50,456 bases of DNA from positions 1-50,456 of the IMG/VR virus record IMGVR_UViG_3300027985_000306. One strand, given 5' to 3'. This stretch comes from a virus. How positions within the stretch are numbered: position 1 is the stretch's first letter; each line of letters begins with the position of its first letter. The translations under genes were made by a program, and so were the position numbers. Below are positions 25,977 to 33,045 of the stretch, piece by piece. Below the pieces are notes generated by a model. The model worked only from the letters and a program-made list of their open reading frames with translations. It did not search any database and had not been told where the DNA came from.

Positions 25977-26432
25977 CTAGGCTCCGGTGATGAAGTAGCG
26001 GATGCGGTTCTGCTCGCCGTACTCGGGATCATCGTCCTTACGGAGAACAGCCACGCATTCGGCTCCGACCATCTCGGCCAAGTCAAGCTGGCCGTTGTTC
26101 GGCAGACCGAGAGCCTCCAACGTCTTGTTGAGGTTGACTCGGTTGCGGTTCAACTGGCGCTGATCGTTGAACGACGGGTCAGGAATCCAGTTGAAGTGAG
26201 TGACCGCCTTGGCAGTCGGGTAGTCTGCGATCTCGAACGTCGTGAGAAGATACCGCTGGCTGTCAGGGCTTTTCTGGTTAAGCCGCGCTCCGATGCAGAC
26301 GAGGTTGTACTCGCCTGGTTCTACTGCGTGTTCTTCGACGGCATCGTCGAGTTCCATGACCGTGAGGTCGAGGACGGTGGAGCCTTCGACGGGTTCTGCG
26401 TGCTCCATTGCTTCTGCGAGTGTAGTGCTCAT
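25977..26432 (-). CDS. SSB-like / DUF669-like single-stranded DNA-binding candidate
   Basis: This 151-residue acidic protein opens with 'MSTTLAEAMEHAEPVEGSTV', then a beta-rich core ('VEPGEYNLVCIGARLNQKSP', 'RYLLTTFEIADYPTAKAVTH') and 'LNKTLEALGLP' before a final strand 'GAECVAVLRKDDDPEYGEQN'. The plan of a modifier strand pair, a helix 'nktLealGlp', then 'G.e..a.l...d.eygeqN.i..f' matches phage DUF669-type proteins, thought to bind single-stranded DNA. It lies downstream of a Sak4-like ATPase and a Cas4-like nuclease, which supports a recombination role. A strong terminator follows. Confidence 0.65.
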   Translation of the reverse strand: MSTTLAEAMEHAEPVEGSTVLDLTVMELDDAVEEHAVEPGEYNLVCIGARLNQKSPDSQRYLLTTFEIADYPTAKAVTHFNWIPDPSFNDQRQLNRNRVNLNKTLEALGLPNNGQLDLAEMVGAECVAVLRKDDDPEYGEQNRIRYFITGA

Positions 26433-26597
26433 TGCTTTGTGTTGTGGTTATGTTTCTGCGCAAAGGCGCGCATTGTAGCGAAGGGAGGCCCCGACCCTCT
26501 GTGCTTGTCCTATACCGACTACGCCAGTGTAATCCAGAAGCAACCCTTAGGGACTGGATGGTAGAACGTAGACGGCCAAGCTACCTTCGCTTCTTGG

Positions 26598-26972
26598 TTA
26601 GGTGGAAAAGGACGGACAAAAATCGGCTCGATGTACAGACGGCCAGGGCTTCGCAGGCTGAGGTAGAGCGCCGTGACACTCTCCCCAATCTTCGTGCTCT
26701 ATATACTCCTTGCTGATATGATCGTAGGCCAACTCAGTGTGCTTAAACCAGCAGCAGTTTGCACAACGGCCAGGAACAGTTGCAGCTTTCTTTTCTTTGC
26801 TCACGAAATAGAACCTCCACCAGTCGTAGAAGATTTCACGTTCTCCAGGTAGCGGCTTGTAGCTTGGAATCCCGTAGGGATCGCCACTGAGAGACGTAAA
26901 CCATCTGATGATCGGGGCTGTGTCACTACGATACTCTCGTCGTCGATGTTCAAACAGGATCATCCACCTCAT
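26598..26972 (-). CDS. Small cysteine-rich (zinc-binding?) protein
   Basis: This 124-residue protein starts at the ATG at 26972, which has a GGAGG site 9 bases upstream. The C-terminal half holds 'GRCANCCWFKHTE', 'WGECHGALP' and 'HRADFCPSF': spaced Cys/His residues that could bind one zinc. The N-terminal half has 'SLSGDPYGIPSYKPLPGERE' followed by an aromatic helix ('FYDWWRFYFVSKEKK'). It overlaps the start of the Sak4-like gene's 3' end by 23 bases. The role is unknown, possibly a DNA- or protein-binding accessory to recombination. Confidence 0.7.
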   Translation of the reverse strand: MRWMILFEHRRREYRSDTAPIIRWFTSLSGDPYGIPSYKPLPGEREIFYDWWRFYFVSKEKKAATVPGRCANCCWFKHTELAYDHISKEYIEHEDWGECHGALPQPAKPWPSVHRADFCPSFST

Positions 26973-27816
26973 CCTGCTTATCCTCCCAGGACATGCCTGC
27001 TTTCTTGAGAATTAAGCTAAGATTCTGAGGTTCTCGCTCTTGAAGAACATCAGCCCTTCGCAGACGGGATCTGGCAATGTAGATCCCAGAAGGAGTAAGA
27101 CGATACTCGTACTTTCGTGTAGTACCGGCAGGCTTACCTTCTGCGAAATACACTTCGTCGAACAAGCTAGGCATCTGCTGAGCGAACTTCCGTCCGTCCA
27201 TAGCTACCATAGCGAACGTGCGGCCAGTCTTCTCGTCCTTGTCGATCACCATGTGCGCTATAACAACGGTGTGACAAGGGAGCGTAGCGATGTCGCTGAT
27301 ATGTTGAGCGAGGACTTTCTGGTGAACGAGGTAATCTGACATCTCCGGGATGATGTCGGGGTCTTTGCCTAGATCCGCGCTGAGCTTGGGCGGCTTGCGC
27401 TTACGAGCCTTGAGGATCTCATGCATCAGAGCCGACGTGAACCGAGTCCAACTGTCGATCACGTACGTACCGACGTGTTCAAACATGTTGATCTGCTTGA
27501 GCCGATAGAACTCGCGTTCCCATGCACGATAAGCCTTAGGCTCAGTCGCACTGTCCTCCTCGAAGCGGTTGTCAACAATGACTCTTCCGCTGTCGATTTG
27601 GCTTTGCTCAATGCAGTTAGATCCGCCAGGATCAAAGCTATGGATCAAGACTGGACCAGGGGCGAACTGCATCCCGTACGTCTTACCGCTTCCGTAGTCT
27701 CCGATTACGAGAAAGTTTGCGTACTTCCTGGTCTTCGTGTACATCTGACGTATCTTCTGGAACTCCGTCTGTACGTCCAACCTTATCTGCTTCCGAACTT
27801 GCTCTTTCGTCTGCAT
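26950..27816 (-). CDS. Sak4-like RecA-fold recombination ATPase
   Basis: This 288-residue protein has Walker A GDYGSGKT (39-46) and a Walker B-like 'VGTYVIDSWT' (Asp121). These are followed by 'HQKVLAQHISDIATLPCHTV' and a sensor-like 'VIAHMVIDKDEKTGR', the arrangement of phage AAA_24/Sak4 proteins. These assist single-strand annealing together with an SSB. The SSB-like gene (25977) and nuclease gene (28175) in the same cluster support this. The start has a weak GGAG site and lies 134 bases inside the upstream gene; an internal Met at residue 25 is an alternative start. A RecA-like or DNA-packaging ATPase role is less likely. Confidence 0.78.
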   Translation of the reverse strand: MQTKEQVRKQIRLDVQTEFQKIRQMYTKTRKYANFLVIGDYGSGKTYGMQFAPGPVLIHSFDPGGSNCIEQSQIDSGRVIVDNRFEEDSATEPKAYRAWEREFYRLKQINMFEHVGTYVIDSWTRFTSALMHEILKARKRKPPKLSADLGKDPDIIPEMSDYLVHQKVLAQHISDIATLPCHTVVIAHMVIDKDEKTGRTFAMVAMDGRKFAQQMPSLFDEVYFAEGKPAGTTRKYEYRLTPSGIYIARSRLRRADVLQEREPQNLSLILKKAGMSWEDKQDEVDDPV

Positions 27817-28165
27817 CTTCTGTCTCCGTTGGGTCTTGGGTGGTCACTTTGTAGACCGGGCGGCGGCCAAATCCAAAGTCAATCCAGTGCAATTCGTCGC
27901 TACCCTCAAAGGTGCGAATAGTAGCTTTGAGTTGCTCCGGGTTCTTGGGACTCTCAATCCTCCGCCAGGTGTCCGTCGAGTACTTCTTGAACCAGTAGGT
28001 TGTCATGGGTTTGTAGATTTCGCGGTGAAGGAGTTTAGGATTCCAGTCCGTAAAGAGGGCTATCTCTTGAACAGTTATGTACTCTGACCGCTCAGGGAAC
28101 AAGTCTTGAGCCCGCCCGATGTCAGAGCTATTACTGTTCGTGAACGGTCTGCGTAATCGCGTCAT
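27683..28165 (-). CDS. Hypothetical protein with acidic C-terminal tail
   Basis: This 160-residue protein begins 'MTRLRRPFTNSNSSDIGRAQ'. It has a helix-turn-helix-like segment ('YITVQEIALFTDWNPKLLHR') and a possible DNA-contacting region with 'TYWFKKYSTDTWRRIESP'. The last 50 residues are acidic then basic and overlap the Sak4-like gene in another frame by 134 bases. It lies 9 bases downstream of the nuclease gene. No family is recognised. Confidence 0.65.
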   Translation of the reverse strand: MTRLRRPFTNSNSSDIGRAQDLFPERSEYITVQEIALFTDWNPKLLHREIYKPMTTYWFKKYSTDTWRRIESPKNPEQLKATIRTFEGSDELHWIDFGFGRRPVYKVTTQDPTETEDADERASSEADKVGRTDGVPEDTSDVHEDQEVRKLSRNRRLRKR

Positions 28166-28174
28166 GACGCTCTC

Positions 28175-29224
28175 CTAGCGCTTCTGCACCTCTTGGATCT
28201 CGCTTTCGCCTGCCTTTACAATGTACTTCGCATCATCCTGTTCTCGTCTTGGATCCCAGAACGCTTGCTCGAAGCCACTTGGTGGACTGTCTGCGTGTTC
28301 CAGCGGGTTCGGCCAGGTAGCACAGAACTGCGCGAAGGGACAGCCATACTTAGAACAACTCGTCCCGTTGCAAGGAAAGGCAGGAAGAATGTCGTCGTCT
28401 GGCGTACTGTTGACAAGGTTTTCCCAGTGCCAACTCATGTAGTCGAGGATATGATTGACTCGCCACAGTCCTTCGACCATCATGCGTTCGCTCTTGGCGA
28501 CTGGCACTCGAATGAACTCGTTGTTGTCTGGCTTAGCTTTCGTTGGCGCACGAAGGATCGCACCGTTGATAATCACGCCAGACACATCATCGTCAGGGAA
28601 GATCGCGTTGAGAGCGTGAGTGTACAGCCACGGCTGCGTTATCAAGTCCCATTGATCTGCCCAACGTTGAGACCATCGGCCTGTTGTCTTGTGTTCCATG
28701 CTCGCTATACGCCCGTTGCGGCGGACGATTGAATCGAGCTTGAAGTGCAGTACTCGATCCTCCTGAACAGGGACACTACCTGCGACCTCGGTGTACATTG
28801 TTCTCATCTCTCGCTTGTCCCGCTCCCACAGTTGCGCGTACTTGACGAGAGCACGCAGGGCGTTCTCGGGATTCTTCGCACTGTGTGGATCTGGACCCAA
28901 GGTCTGAGGGAACTGAGACTCGTAGTAGTCATTGAACAACTGCCATGCTTCGAGCACAGCCTTGTCGCTATAACCGTCGTCGGTGTTCAGAGATCGGAGA
29001 AGATGCTCCATAGCAAGATGCCATCCGCTACCGAACTCTAGATGAATGTTAGGGTCGATACCTCTCCAGCCGAGAACATACTGGAAGAAGTACTTACGTG
29101 GACTATCCAAGAACGTCTGTATCTTCGACGCATCGTGGATGTCCATAGTCGGGTGATAGACCAGTCCGGTTTCCGCTATCTCTTCACCAGCGGTCCAGAT
29201 CCGATCTCCTAGTGATTGGAGCAT
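28175..29224 (-). CDS. Cas4/RecB-like PD-(D/E)XK nuclease with C-terminal cysteine cluster
   Basis: This 349-residue protein shows the RecB-nuclease motifs: 'FGSGWHLAMEHLL' (His69), 'LHFKLDSIVRRNGRIASMEHKTTG' split over D164 and E177-x-K179, and 'QPWLY' (Q197..Y201). Near the C-terminus, four cysteines (285, 290, 295, 301) in 'PCNGTSCSKYGCPFAQFC' fit an iron-sulfur cluster as in Cas4 and AddB nucleases. It probably resects DNA ends for the neighbouring Sak4/SSB pair. The start used is the first ATG, downstream of the tRNA gene; no Shine-Dalgarno site is visible. Confidence 0.85.
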   Translation of the reverse strand: MLQSLGDRIWTAGEEIAETGLVYHPTMDIHDASKIQTFLDSPRKYFFQYVLGWRGIDPNIHLEFGSGWHLAMEHLLRSLNTDDGYSDKAVLEAWQLFNDYYESQFPQTLGPDPHSAKNPENALRALVKYAQLWERDKREMRTMYTEVAGSVPVQEDRVLHFKLDSIVRRNGRIASMEHKTTGRWSQRWADQWDLITQPWLYTHALNAIFPDDDVSGVIINGAILRAPTKAKPDNNEFIRVPVAKSERMMVEGLWRVNHILDYMSWHWENLVNSTPDDDILPAFPCNGTSCSKYGCPFAQFCATWPNPLEHADSPPSGFEQAFWDPRREQDDAKYIVKAGESEIQEVQKR

Positions 29225-29262
29225 AAGTTAGTTGTTCCGTGACTACGCAAGAGCGCGTATCG

Positions 29263-29335
29263 CAGGGCCAGGAGGGCTCGAACCTCCAACCTCCAGATTC
29301 AAAGTCTGGTGTTCTGCCAGTTGAACTATGACCCT
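29263..29335 (-). tRNA. tRNA-Gln, anticodon TTG
   Basis: The minus strand folds as a complete cloverleaf. The acceptor AGGGTCA/TGGCCCT has 7 pairs with one G-U, and TA fills positions 8-9. The D arm is GTTC/GAAC. The anticodon arm CCAGA-CTTTGAA-TCTGG has anticodon TTG, and the T arm is GGAGG-TTCGAGC-CCTCC. The variable loop is short (AGGTT), so it is class I. The discriminator is G, and CCA is not encoded, so the host would add it. It decodes CAA (and possibly CAG). Confidence 0.95.
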
Positions 29336-29460
29336 GTTCGTGTGGTTGTGCTAAGCACCGACGTTAGTCGGGGAGAAGTCCGTGTTTTTGCTGGCATTAG
29401 CATAAAGGACGACAGTTCGCATCGCCCCTTGGGAAGTCCACAACCTACACGAAGTTGTTG

Positions 29461-29613
29461 TCAAAGACCTGCGCGGTCTTCGAGATCATTCACTCTCGCT
29501 TCGATGTCTTCAATACGTTCAAGGACAGATCGAAGTAGTTGATCTACCAGATGAACGATGAAATCGAATAGCCAACTCGGTACCCATCGAGGCTTCTTGA
29601 TTGTCGTAGCCAT
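29461..29613 (-). CDS. 50-residue helical protein
   Basis: This short minus-strand gene encodes MATTIKKPRWVPSWLFDFIV followed by an amphipathic heptad-like helix ('HLVDQLLRSVLERIEDIEAR' and on). The N-terminal Trp-rich segment plus coiled coil suggests a membrane-interacting oligomer or regulator, but no family is recognised. It lies 18 bases downstream of the next gene on the strand. Real coding status is likely but not certain. Confidence 0.55.
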   Translation of the reverse strand: MATTIKKPRWVPSWLFDFIVHLVDQLLRSVLERIEDIEARVNDLEDRAGL

Positions 29614-29631
29614 TTGCGTGGTGTTTAGAGG

Positions 29632-29958
29632 TTAGTCTAGCTTCAGTGATCGAGCAATATACCCATCGTTCTTGTGGATGAGTAAGTTGATCTTTCCGTG
29701 CTTAGCCGCCATGATAGCCGTAGCCACCATGTTCATCTGAGTGAGGCTAGTACATAGAATATAGTCATATGGCTTGCTATTCTTTAGCACGTCTGAGAAC
29801 TTTCGGTACATCTGTGTGATAGCATACCGATTGATAGGGCCTTTGGAAAGGAAGACCAAAGGGCCGAACTTCTCTGCTGCGCTAAAGTCATGGCCGCCGT
29901 CATTCACTACATAGACCGTGCTGTAGTGAGTTTGGCCGGGATCGTCTGACTGTCGCAT
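29632..29958 (-). CDS. Hypothetical protein
   Basis: This 108-residue protein begins 'MRQSDDPGQTHYSTVYVVND' and contains alternating strands and helices ('YDYILCTSLTQMNMVATAIM', 'AAKHGKINLLIHKNDGYIAR'), like a small Rossmann-type domain. No nucleotide-binding glycine loop is visible. It follows the terminator at 29996-30036 with no clear Shine-Dalgarno site. Confidence 0.65.
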   Translation of the reverse strand: MRQSDDPGQTHYSTVYVVNDGGHDFSAAEKFGPLVFLSKGPINRYAITQMYRKFSDVLKNSKPYDYILCTSLTQMNMVATAIMAAKHGKINLLIHKNDGYIARSLKLD

Positions 29959-29995
29959 ACCTTATGTCGCTTGCTAATTTGTGCGTATGAGCCAA

Positions 29996-30036
29996 AGAAA
30001 AAAGAAGGGGATGGGCAGAACCCATCCCCCTCTTCT
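29996..30036 (-). terminator. Rho-independent terminator (- strand)
   Basis: Arms GGGGATGGG / CCCATCCCC (30007-30015 and 30021-30029) form a perfect stem with a 5-base loop. On the - strand it is followed by 'cttcttttttcttt'. It ends the 30052-30471 transcript. Confidence 0.85.
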
Positions 30037-30051
30037 CGGTACGGATGCCGA

Positions 30052-30471
30052 CTACGCGGCTTCGAGACCGGCCTTGAGCATTGCGATGATCGCAGCGCGC
30101 TCGTCTTCGTCCAGCTTGTTGAAGTTGGAGAGGATCGAGGACTTGGGATCGCGCGTCGGAGAACGATCCACGTCGGGCCGCCAGTCGGTGAACTCGACAT
30201 CGAGCTGATCTTGGGTCGCGCCGTCTACAAGGCGGGCGCGGATCTGCGACTGGAGCTTGACGTTGGCCGACCTGATGAAGAAGTCGTAGACCGTTTCGTC
30301 GCCGAACTTCTCAATGGCTTCTGCGGCGTTGGCACCTGGATCCCAGTTCACAGTGCCAGACACCTTGTAGGTGTTGCCGTCTTCGTCTTCCAGCTCCTTA
30401 GTAGCTGTCACTTCAACCAACGACGAGACTTCCTCTTCAACGTCGGCAGTCGGGGTAAGGACTTCACTCAT
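30052..30471 (-). CDS. Acidic hypothetical protein with its own promoter and terminator
   Basis: This 139-residue protein starts at the ATG at 30471 ('MSEVLTPTADVEEEVSSLVE'), preceded by 'ctaagaggtttgtc', a usable Shine-Dalgarno site. An earlier in-frame start at 30639 would run across the promoter, so it is rejected. The core 'KELEDEDGNTYKVSGTVNWD' and 'ARLVDGATQDQLDVEFTDWR' are beta-rich, with a helical C-terminus ('LDEDERAAIIAMLKAGLEAA'). It is flanked by the strongest early promoter seen and a strong terminator, so it is probably an abundant single-gene transcript. No family is recognised. Confidence 0.8.
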   Translation of the reverse strand: MSEVLTPTADVEEEVSSLVEVTATKELEDEDGNTYKVSGTVNWDPGANAAEAIEKFGDETVYDFFIRSANVKLQSQIRARLVDGATQDQLDVEFTDWRPDVDRSPTRDPKSSILSNFNKLDEDERAAIIAMLKAGLEAA

Positions 30472-30543
30472 GACAAACCTCTTAGTTTGTTTGTTGTGTT
30501 GGGTGATACCCGTGCTTTCGCGTACGGGCGGGAATGTTTTGCA

Positions 30544-30572
30544 AATATACAGTGTGACGCGGCAAGTGTCAA
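30544..30572 (-). promoter_or_regulatory. Strong early promoter (- strand)
   Basis: On the - strand TTGACA (30572-30567), a 17-base spacer and TATATT (30549-30544) give a near-ideal bacterial vegetative promoter. The -10 extends to TATATTTG, which also fits the Bacteroidota TAnnTTTG element. The 5' leader contains a CCCGT/ACGGG hairpin (30509-30528) before the start at 30471. Confidence 0.8.
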
Positions 30573-30598
30573 CCACTATGCGAATTTTGTTAGTCTTG

Positions 30599-30997
30599 TT
30601 AATTTGCGTCACCAAAGAGATCCTTCTGCCTAGAGTCACCTAGGTGCTTACGGATCTTCTCAGCGATCAGGTCGAGATCTGCGCTGGATGCAGAGATCCT
30701 ATCGACTCCCTCAGCCACTCGATCTTCTTCTTGGAGCGCAGAGACGATAGCCCTCTTTGCTGCCGAGCCTGTCGGAGTACCAAGTCCCATGCTATCAAGC
30801 GCTACTGTTGCGTCTTCGACTGTGTTATAACGCGACAGTTCGTGTTCGACTAGATCATGGAATGTGGAGACGATAAGATGGATCAGGTGTGATCTGCTCG
30901 TCGGACTGTAGCCCCTGTCCCGGAAGAACCGAGCAAGTGCAGCCATCTGGCGTAGATCTACCCGAGCGTTTACGGGAATGCGTTGTGAGTCAGCCAT
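30599..30997 (-). CDS. Hypothetical, possibly DNA-binding, protein
   Basis: This 132-residue protein opens 'MADSQRIPVNARVDLRQMAA', then 'LARFFRDRGYSPTSRSHLIH' and 'LIVSTFHDLVEHEL'. A strand followed by two helices with Arg/Ser-rich turns resembles a ribbon-helix-helix-type DNA-binding head. The C-terminal half is helical and charged. It lies just upstream of the strong promoter and could regulate it; this is inference. Confidence 0.65.
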   Translation of the reverse strand: MADSQRIPVNARVDLRQMAALARFFRDRGYSPTSRSHLIHLIVSTFHDLVEHELSRYNTVEDATVALDSMGLGTPTGSAAKRAIVSALQEEDRVAEGVDRISASSADLDLIAEKIRKHLGDSRQKDLFGDAN

Positions 30998-31027
30998 GTG
31001 CGTGCTATGTTTTAGAATTTGACAAAG

Positions 31028-31222
31028 CTAGAGGTATATAGACAGTACCCGTAGCATTGCTATTAGGTAGAACAACAGATACCCAGCCCCGATAACAACG
31101 AGGCCGAGCACTGTCACGAACACGAACCATACGAGAACGAATTCTCTACTGATCCGCTTTTCATTGTGGAGATCGAAGATAGTCCAGGCCAGGTAGTCCA
31201 CAAGGCTTTCAGTAATCTTCAT
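31028..31222 (-). CDS. 64-residue membrane protein
   Basis: The likely start is the ATG at 31222 ('MKITESLVDYLAWTIFDLHN'), overlapping the end of the 80-residue gene by 14 bases; a longer frame from 31393 is a shadow of that gene. Residues 32-57 form a strong hydrophobic helix ('EFVLVWFVFVTVLGLVVIGA' onward), so it is a membrane protein with a cytoplasmic charged head. It is the last gene of the vWA/J-domain operon. Confidence 0.7.
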   Translation of the reverse strand: MKITESLVDYLAWTIFDLHNEKRISREFVLVWFVFVTVLGLVVIGAGYLLFYLIAMLRVLSIYL

Positions 31223-31451
31223 TGTAGTAGTCGCTAGCCCACCAAGCCAGCGCCTCTTCCTCCAACGTCTCCAACTCTTCATCAGAGGGCTCGAACTCGA
31301 CTCCATCTTCCGTGAACGCCTGGAAGATGGAGGCCGTGGGCGGTGTTGCCGGTTCCCAGAACGTCTGGGGAGATCCGTGGTCGATGTCTGCAATTACAGA
31401 GACGTCTTCTTGATCTCCGAGCCTGCAGAAGAACTTAACGCGAGTTGTCAT
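31209..31451 (-). CDS. Small acidic hypothetical protein
   Basis: This 80-residue, strongly acidic protein ('MTTRVKFFCRLGDQEDVSVI...', ending 'EEEALAWWASDYYNEDY') starts at the ATG that overlaps the stop of the 28-residue membrane peptide (ATGA). The acidic C-terminus with Trp/Tyr suggests an interaction tail. It belongs to the vWA/J-domain operon. No family is recognised. Confidence 0.75.
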   Translation of the reverse strand: MTTRVKFFCRLGDQEDVSVIADIDHGSPQTFWEPATPPTASIFQAFTEDGVEFEPSDEELETLEEEALAWWASDYYNEDY

Positions 31452-31534
31452 TTTCCTATGAGGTCTGCGAGTTTAACAAAGAGCAGCACTATCAACAGTG
31501 CCACCATGAGAGCGATGGGATCGTCTAGTTTCAT
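31448..31534 (-). CDS. 28-residue membrane microprotein
   Basis: A reading frame of 28 codons encodes MKLDDPIALMVALLIVLLFV followed by KLADLIGK. Both ends overlap neighbours as ATGA: its ATG overlaps the vWA stop, and its TGA overlaps the ATG of the 80-residue gene. Coupling on both sides plus a clean single transmembrane helix is strong evidence that this tiny gene is real. It may tether or regulate the vWA protein. Confidence 0.7.
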   Translation of the reverse strand: MKLDDPIALMVALLIVLLFVKLADLIGK

Positions 31535-32133
31535 CTGGACTCCAGCAATCCTTTGATGCTGGTTCCGAGGAGCTTAGGTTCGACTCGGCCCATCGCAGTT
31601 CCTGTTGCCAGCTTGTTCATGAAGGTCAGACCGCTATCACCGTCTCGTCCGATGAAGATGGTATCGAGCGCTGATTTGAATTTGTCTCGCCATACAATGC
31701 AGTCATCGGGCCGGTCGGGTTGGCCGTCTGAGACAACGATGAACTTCATACCCATGTCGTCGAACGTGTGCGCCAACTCCAGCGCGGCGCGGAGATTCGT
31801 CGTACCTTCGGGTCTTGGCGGCAGTCCACCATATTGAACTCCAGCACCGGACGCGAACGTGATGAGGAGAACCTTACCTTGGTACTGCTGCTGAATCATC
31901 TCAAGCGCCTTTACCGCTTCACTATAGCGAGTGCCGCTCGTTTCTTCTGCGCGGCCATACGACCACGAACCATCCAGACGTGTCAGCATTGAACTGGAAC
32001 AGTCGAGTAGAACAACCACGTCGGCGTTCGCCACGATCTCTTCCGGCTTCTTGTTACGTCGGGCTGCTAGATCAAAGATCGAGCCCTCCGCAATGCTGGT
32101 TTCTCGCTTCTGGATTGCAGTTGAGTTGCTCAT
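31531..32133 (-). CDS. von Willebrand factor A (vWA) domain protein
   Basis: This 200-residue protein starts at the ATG at 32133, which overlaps the upstream stop (ATGA); the longer frame to 32235 is a shadow of the upstream gene. The metal-ion-dependent adhesion site is complete: D44-C-S46-S-S48, T111/T112 in 'EGTTNLRAAL', and D136 in 'IVVSDGQPD'. A vWA domain binds partner proteins through Mg2+, often beside AAA ATPases or in stress (tellurite-type) complexes. No signal peptide is present, so it is probably cytoplasmic. It lies in a tightly coupled operon with a J-domain protein and membrane microproteins. Confidence 0.88.
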   Translation of the reverse strand: MSNSTAIQKRETSIAEGSIFDLAARRNKKPEEIVANADVVVLLDCSSSMLTRLDGSWSYGRAEETSGTRYSEAVKALEMIQQQYQGKVLLITFASGAGVQYGGLPPRPEGTTNLRAALELAHTFDDMGMKFIVVSDGQPDRPDDCIVWRDKFKSALDTIFIGRDGDSGLTFMNKLATGTAMGRVEPKLLGTSIKGLLESR

Positions 32134-32501
32134 TTGCTCTTCTGGTCTTCGAGTGATTGAGTGATGATGTTGATGAGTTCGTCGACTTTGTGCATCAAGC
32201 ATCTCGCGGTGTCCCAGGAGTACCCGTCGTAACACGGATAGACTTCCCAGTACGGGGCGTTAACGGCTCCTAAGAGATCATAGCCGTCAAGATAGACACT
32301 GACACCTCGATCGCCTACGTTTACAAGAAACCTAACAATCGCTCCGCCAAACCCTGGAATGATCTTAACTTCCCAGTCAGACGGAAACTTGATCGCGGGG
32401 ATCTCTTTTCTCCAACGATCCGCTTGGAACACACGGTCGTGATCTCCAGCGCTGCGGTAGAGATCCATCCGCTCCACGCTGAGGCGAGTTCCCTTAGGCA
32501 T
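32130..32501 (-). CDS. Hypothetical protein in the vWA/J-domain operon
   Basis: This 123-residue protein ('MPKGTRLSVERMDLYRSAGD...') has a beta-rich centre ('KFPSDWEVKIIPGFGGAIVR', 'RGVSVYLDGYDLLGAVNAPY') and a helical end. It overlaps the J-domain gene's stop by 8 bases and the vWA start by ATGA. Cysteines at 'CYDGYSWDTARC' are not in a recognisable metal motif. No family is recognised; it is a candidate third component of the operon. Confidence 0.75.
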   Translation of the reverse strand: MPKGTRLSVERMDLYRSAGDHDRVFQADRWRKEIPAIKFPSDWEVKIIPGFGGAIVRFLVNVGDRGVSVYLDGYDLLGAVNAPYWEVYPCYDGYSWDTARCLMHKVDELINIITQSLEDQKSK

Positions 32502-33045
32502 ATCTATACCTCGTGTTTTGTTGTGAACGGGCCATGAGAACGAGCGCCGCGTCGTAACGCTTGCGTCTGTTCATGTCCGTGAGAACTTCGTACGCTTCTC
32601 GTACGATGTGAAAGTGGTCGGTGTCTCCTCCCTTGTCGGGATGATACTGCTTGGCGAGAGCGAAGAACGCCTTCCTTATTTCTTTTTCATCTGCATCACT
32701 CTCGACACCCAAGACGGTGTAGTAGGTCGAACGGTCTATGAAATTGCCGTTCATGATGTCTTCGAGCGACACGTCGTTAGTGCGAATCTCCGGCAGCTTA
32801 CCTTCGTAATACTTCTTTGTCAGATCACAGACAGCAAGGATTGTAGCCGGATTCGTCGTGAGATGCCAGACCTTCTTGTCACCATCCCATCGTCTATCTT
32901 TGAATGGGATCTTGACTTTGAAGTCACCTAGCATGTCCGGGTTGTAAGGCATGGCGAGAATCATATCGACCTTTGATATGACTAAACTCGGCAGCTTTAC
33001 CACGGGTGGTTGGTAGCCCTTACGGTAGGCTCTGCGTGCGGCCAT
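32494..33045 (-). CDS. J-domain (DnaJ-like) protein with N-terminal HARP-like region
   Basis: This 183-residue protein has a typical J domain at its C-terminal end (about 107-166): 'YYTVLGVESDADEKEIRKAF', the HPD tripeptide at 135-137 and 'YEVLTDMNRRKRYD'. J domains stimulate Hsp70/DnaK ATPase. Residues 38-80 ('KIPFKDRRWDGDKKVWHLTT' and flanks) resemble the HARP-like segment found at the N-terminus of SNF2-type helicases. J domains are usually N-terminal, so this order is unusual. It probably recruits host DnaK to phage DNA or a phage complex. The C-terminal end overlaps the next gene by 8 bases. Confidence 0.85.
   Translation of the reverse strand: MAARRAYRKGYQPPVVKLPSLVISKVDMILAMPYNPDMLGDFKVKIPFKDRRWDGDKKVWHLTTNPATILAVCDLTKKYYEGKLPEIRTNDVSLEDIMNGNFIDRSTYYTVLGVESDADEKEIRKAFFALAKQYHPDKGGDTDHFHIVREAYEVLTDMNRRKRYDAALVLMARSQQNTRYRYA

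Noticed and set aside
29971-30633. 220-codon open frame on the + strand
   Set aside because: Starts inside a terminator, is antisense to the 30052 gene and crosses its promoter; no + strand neighbours.
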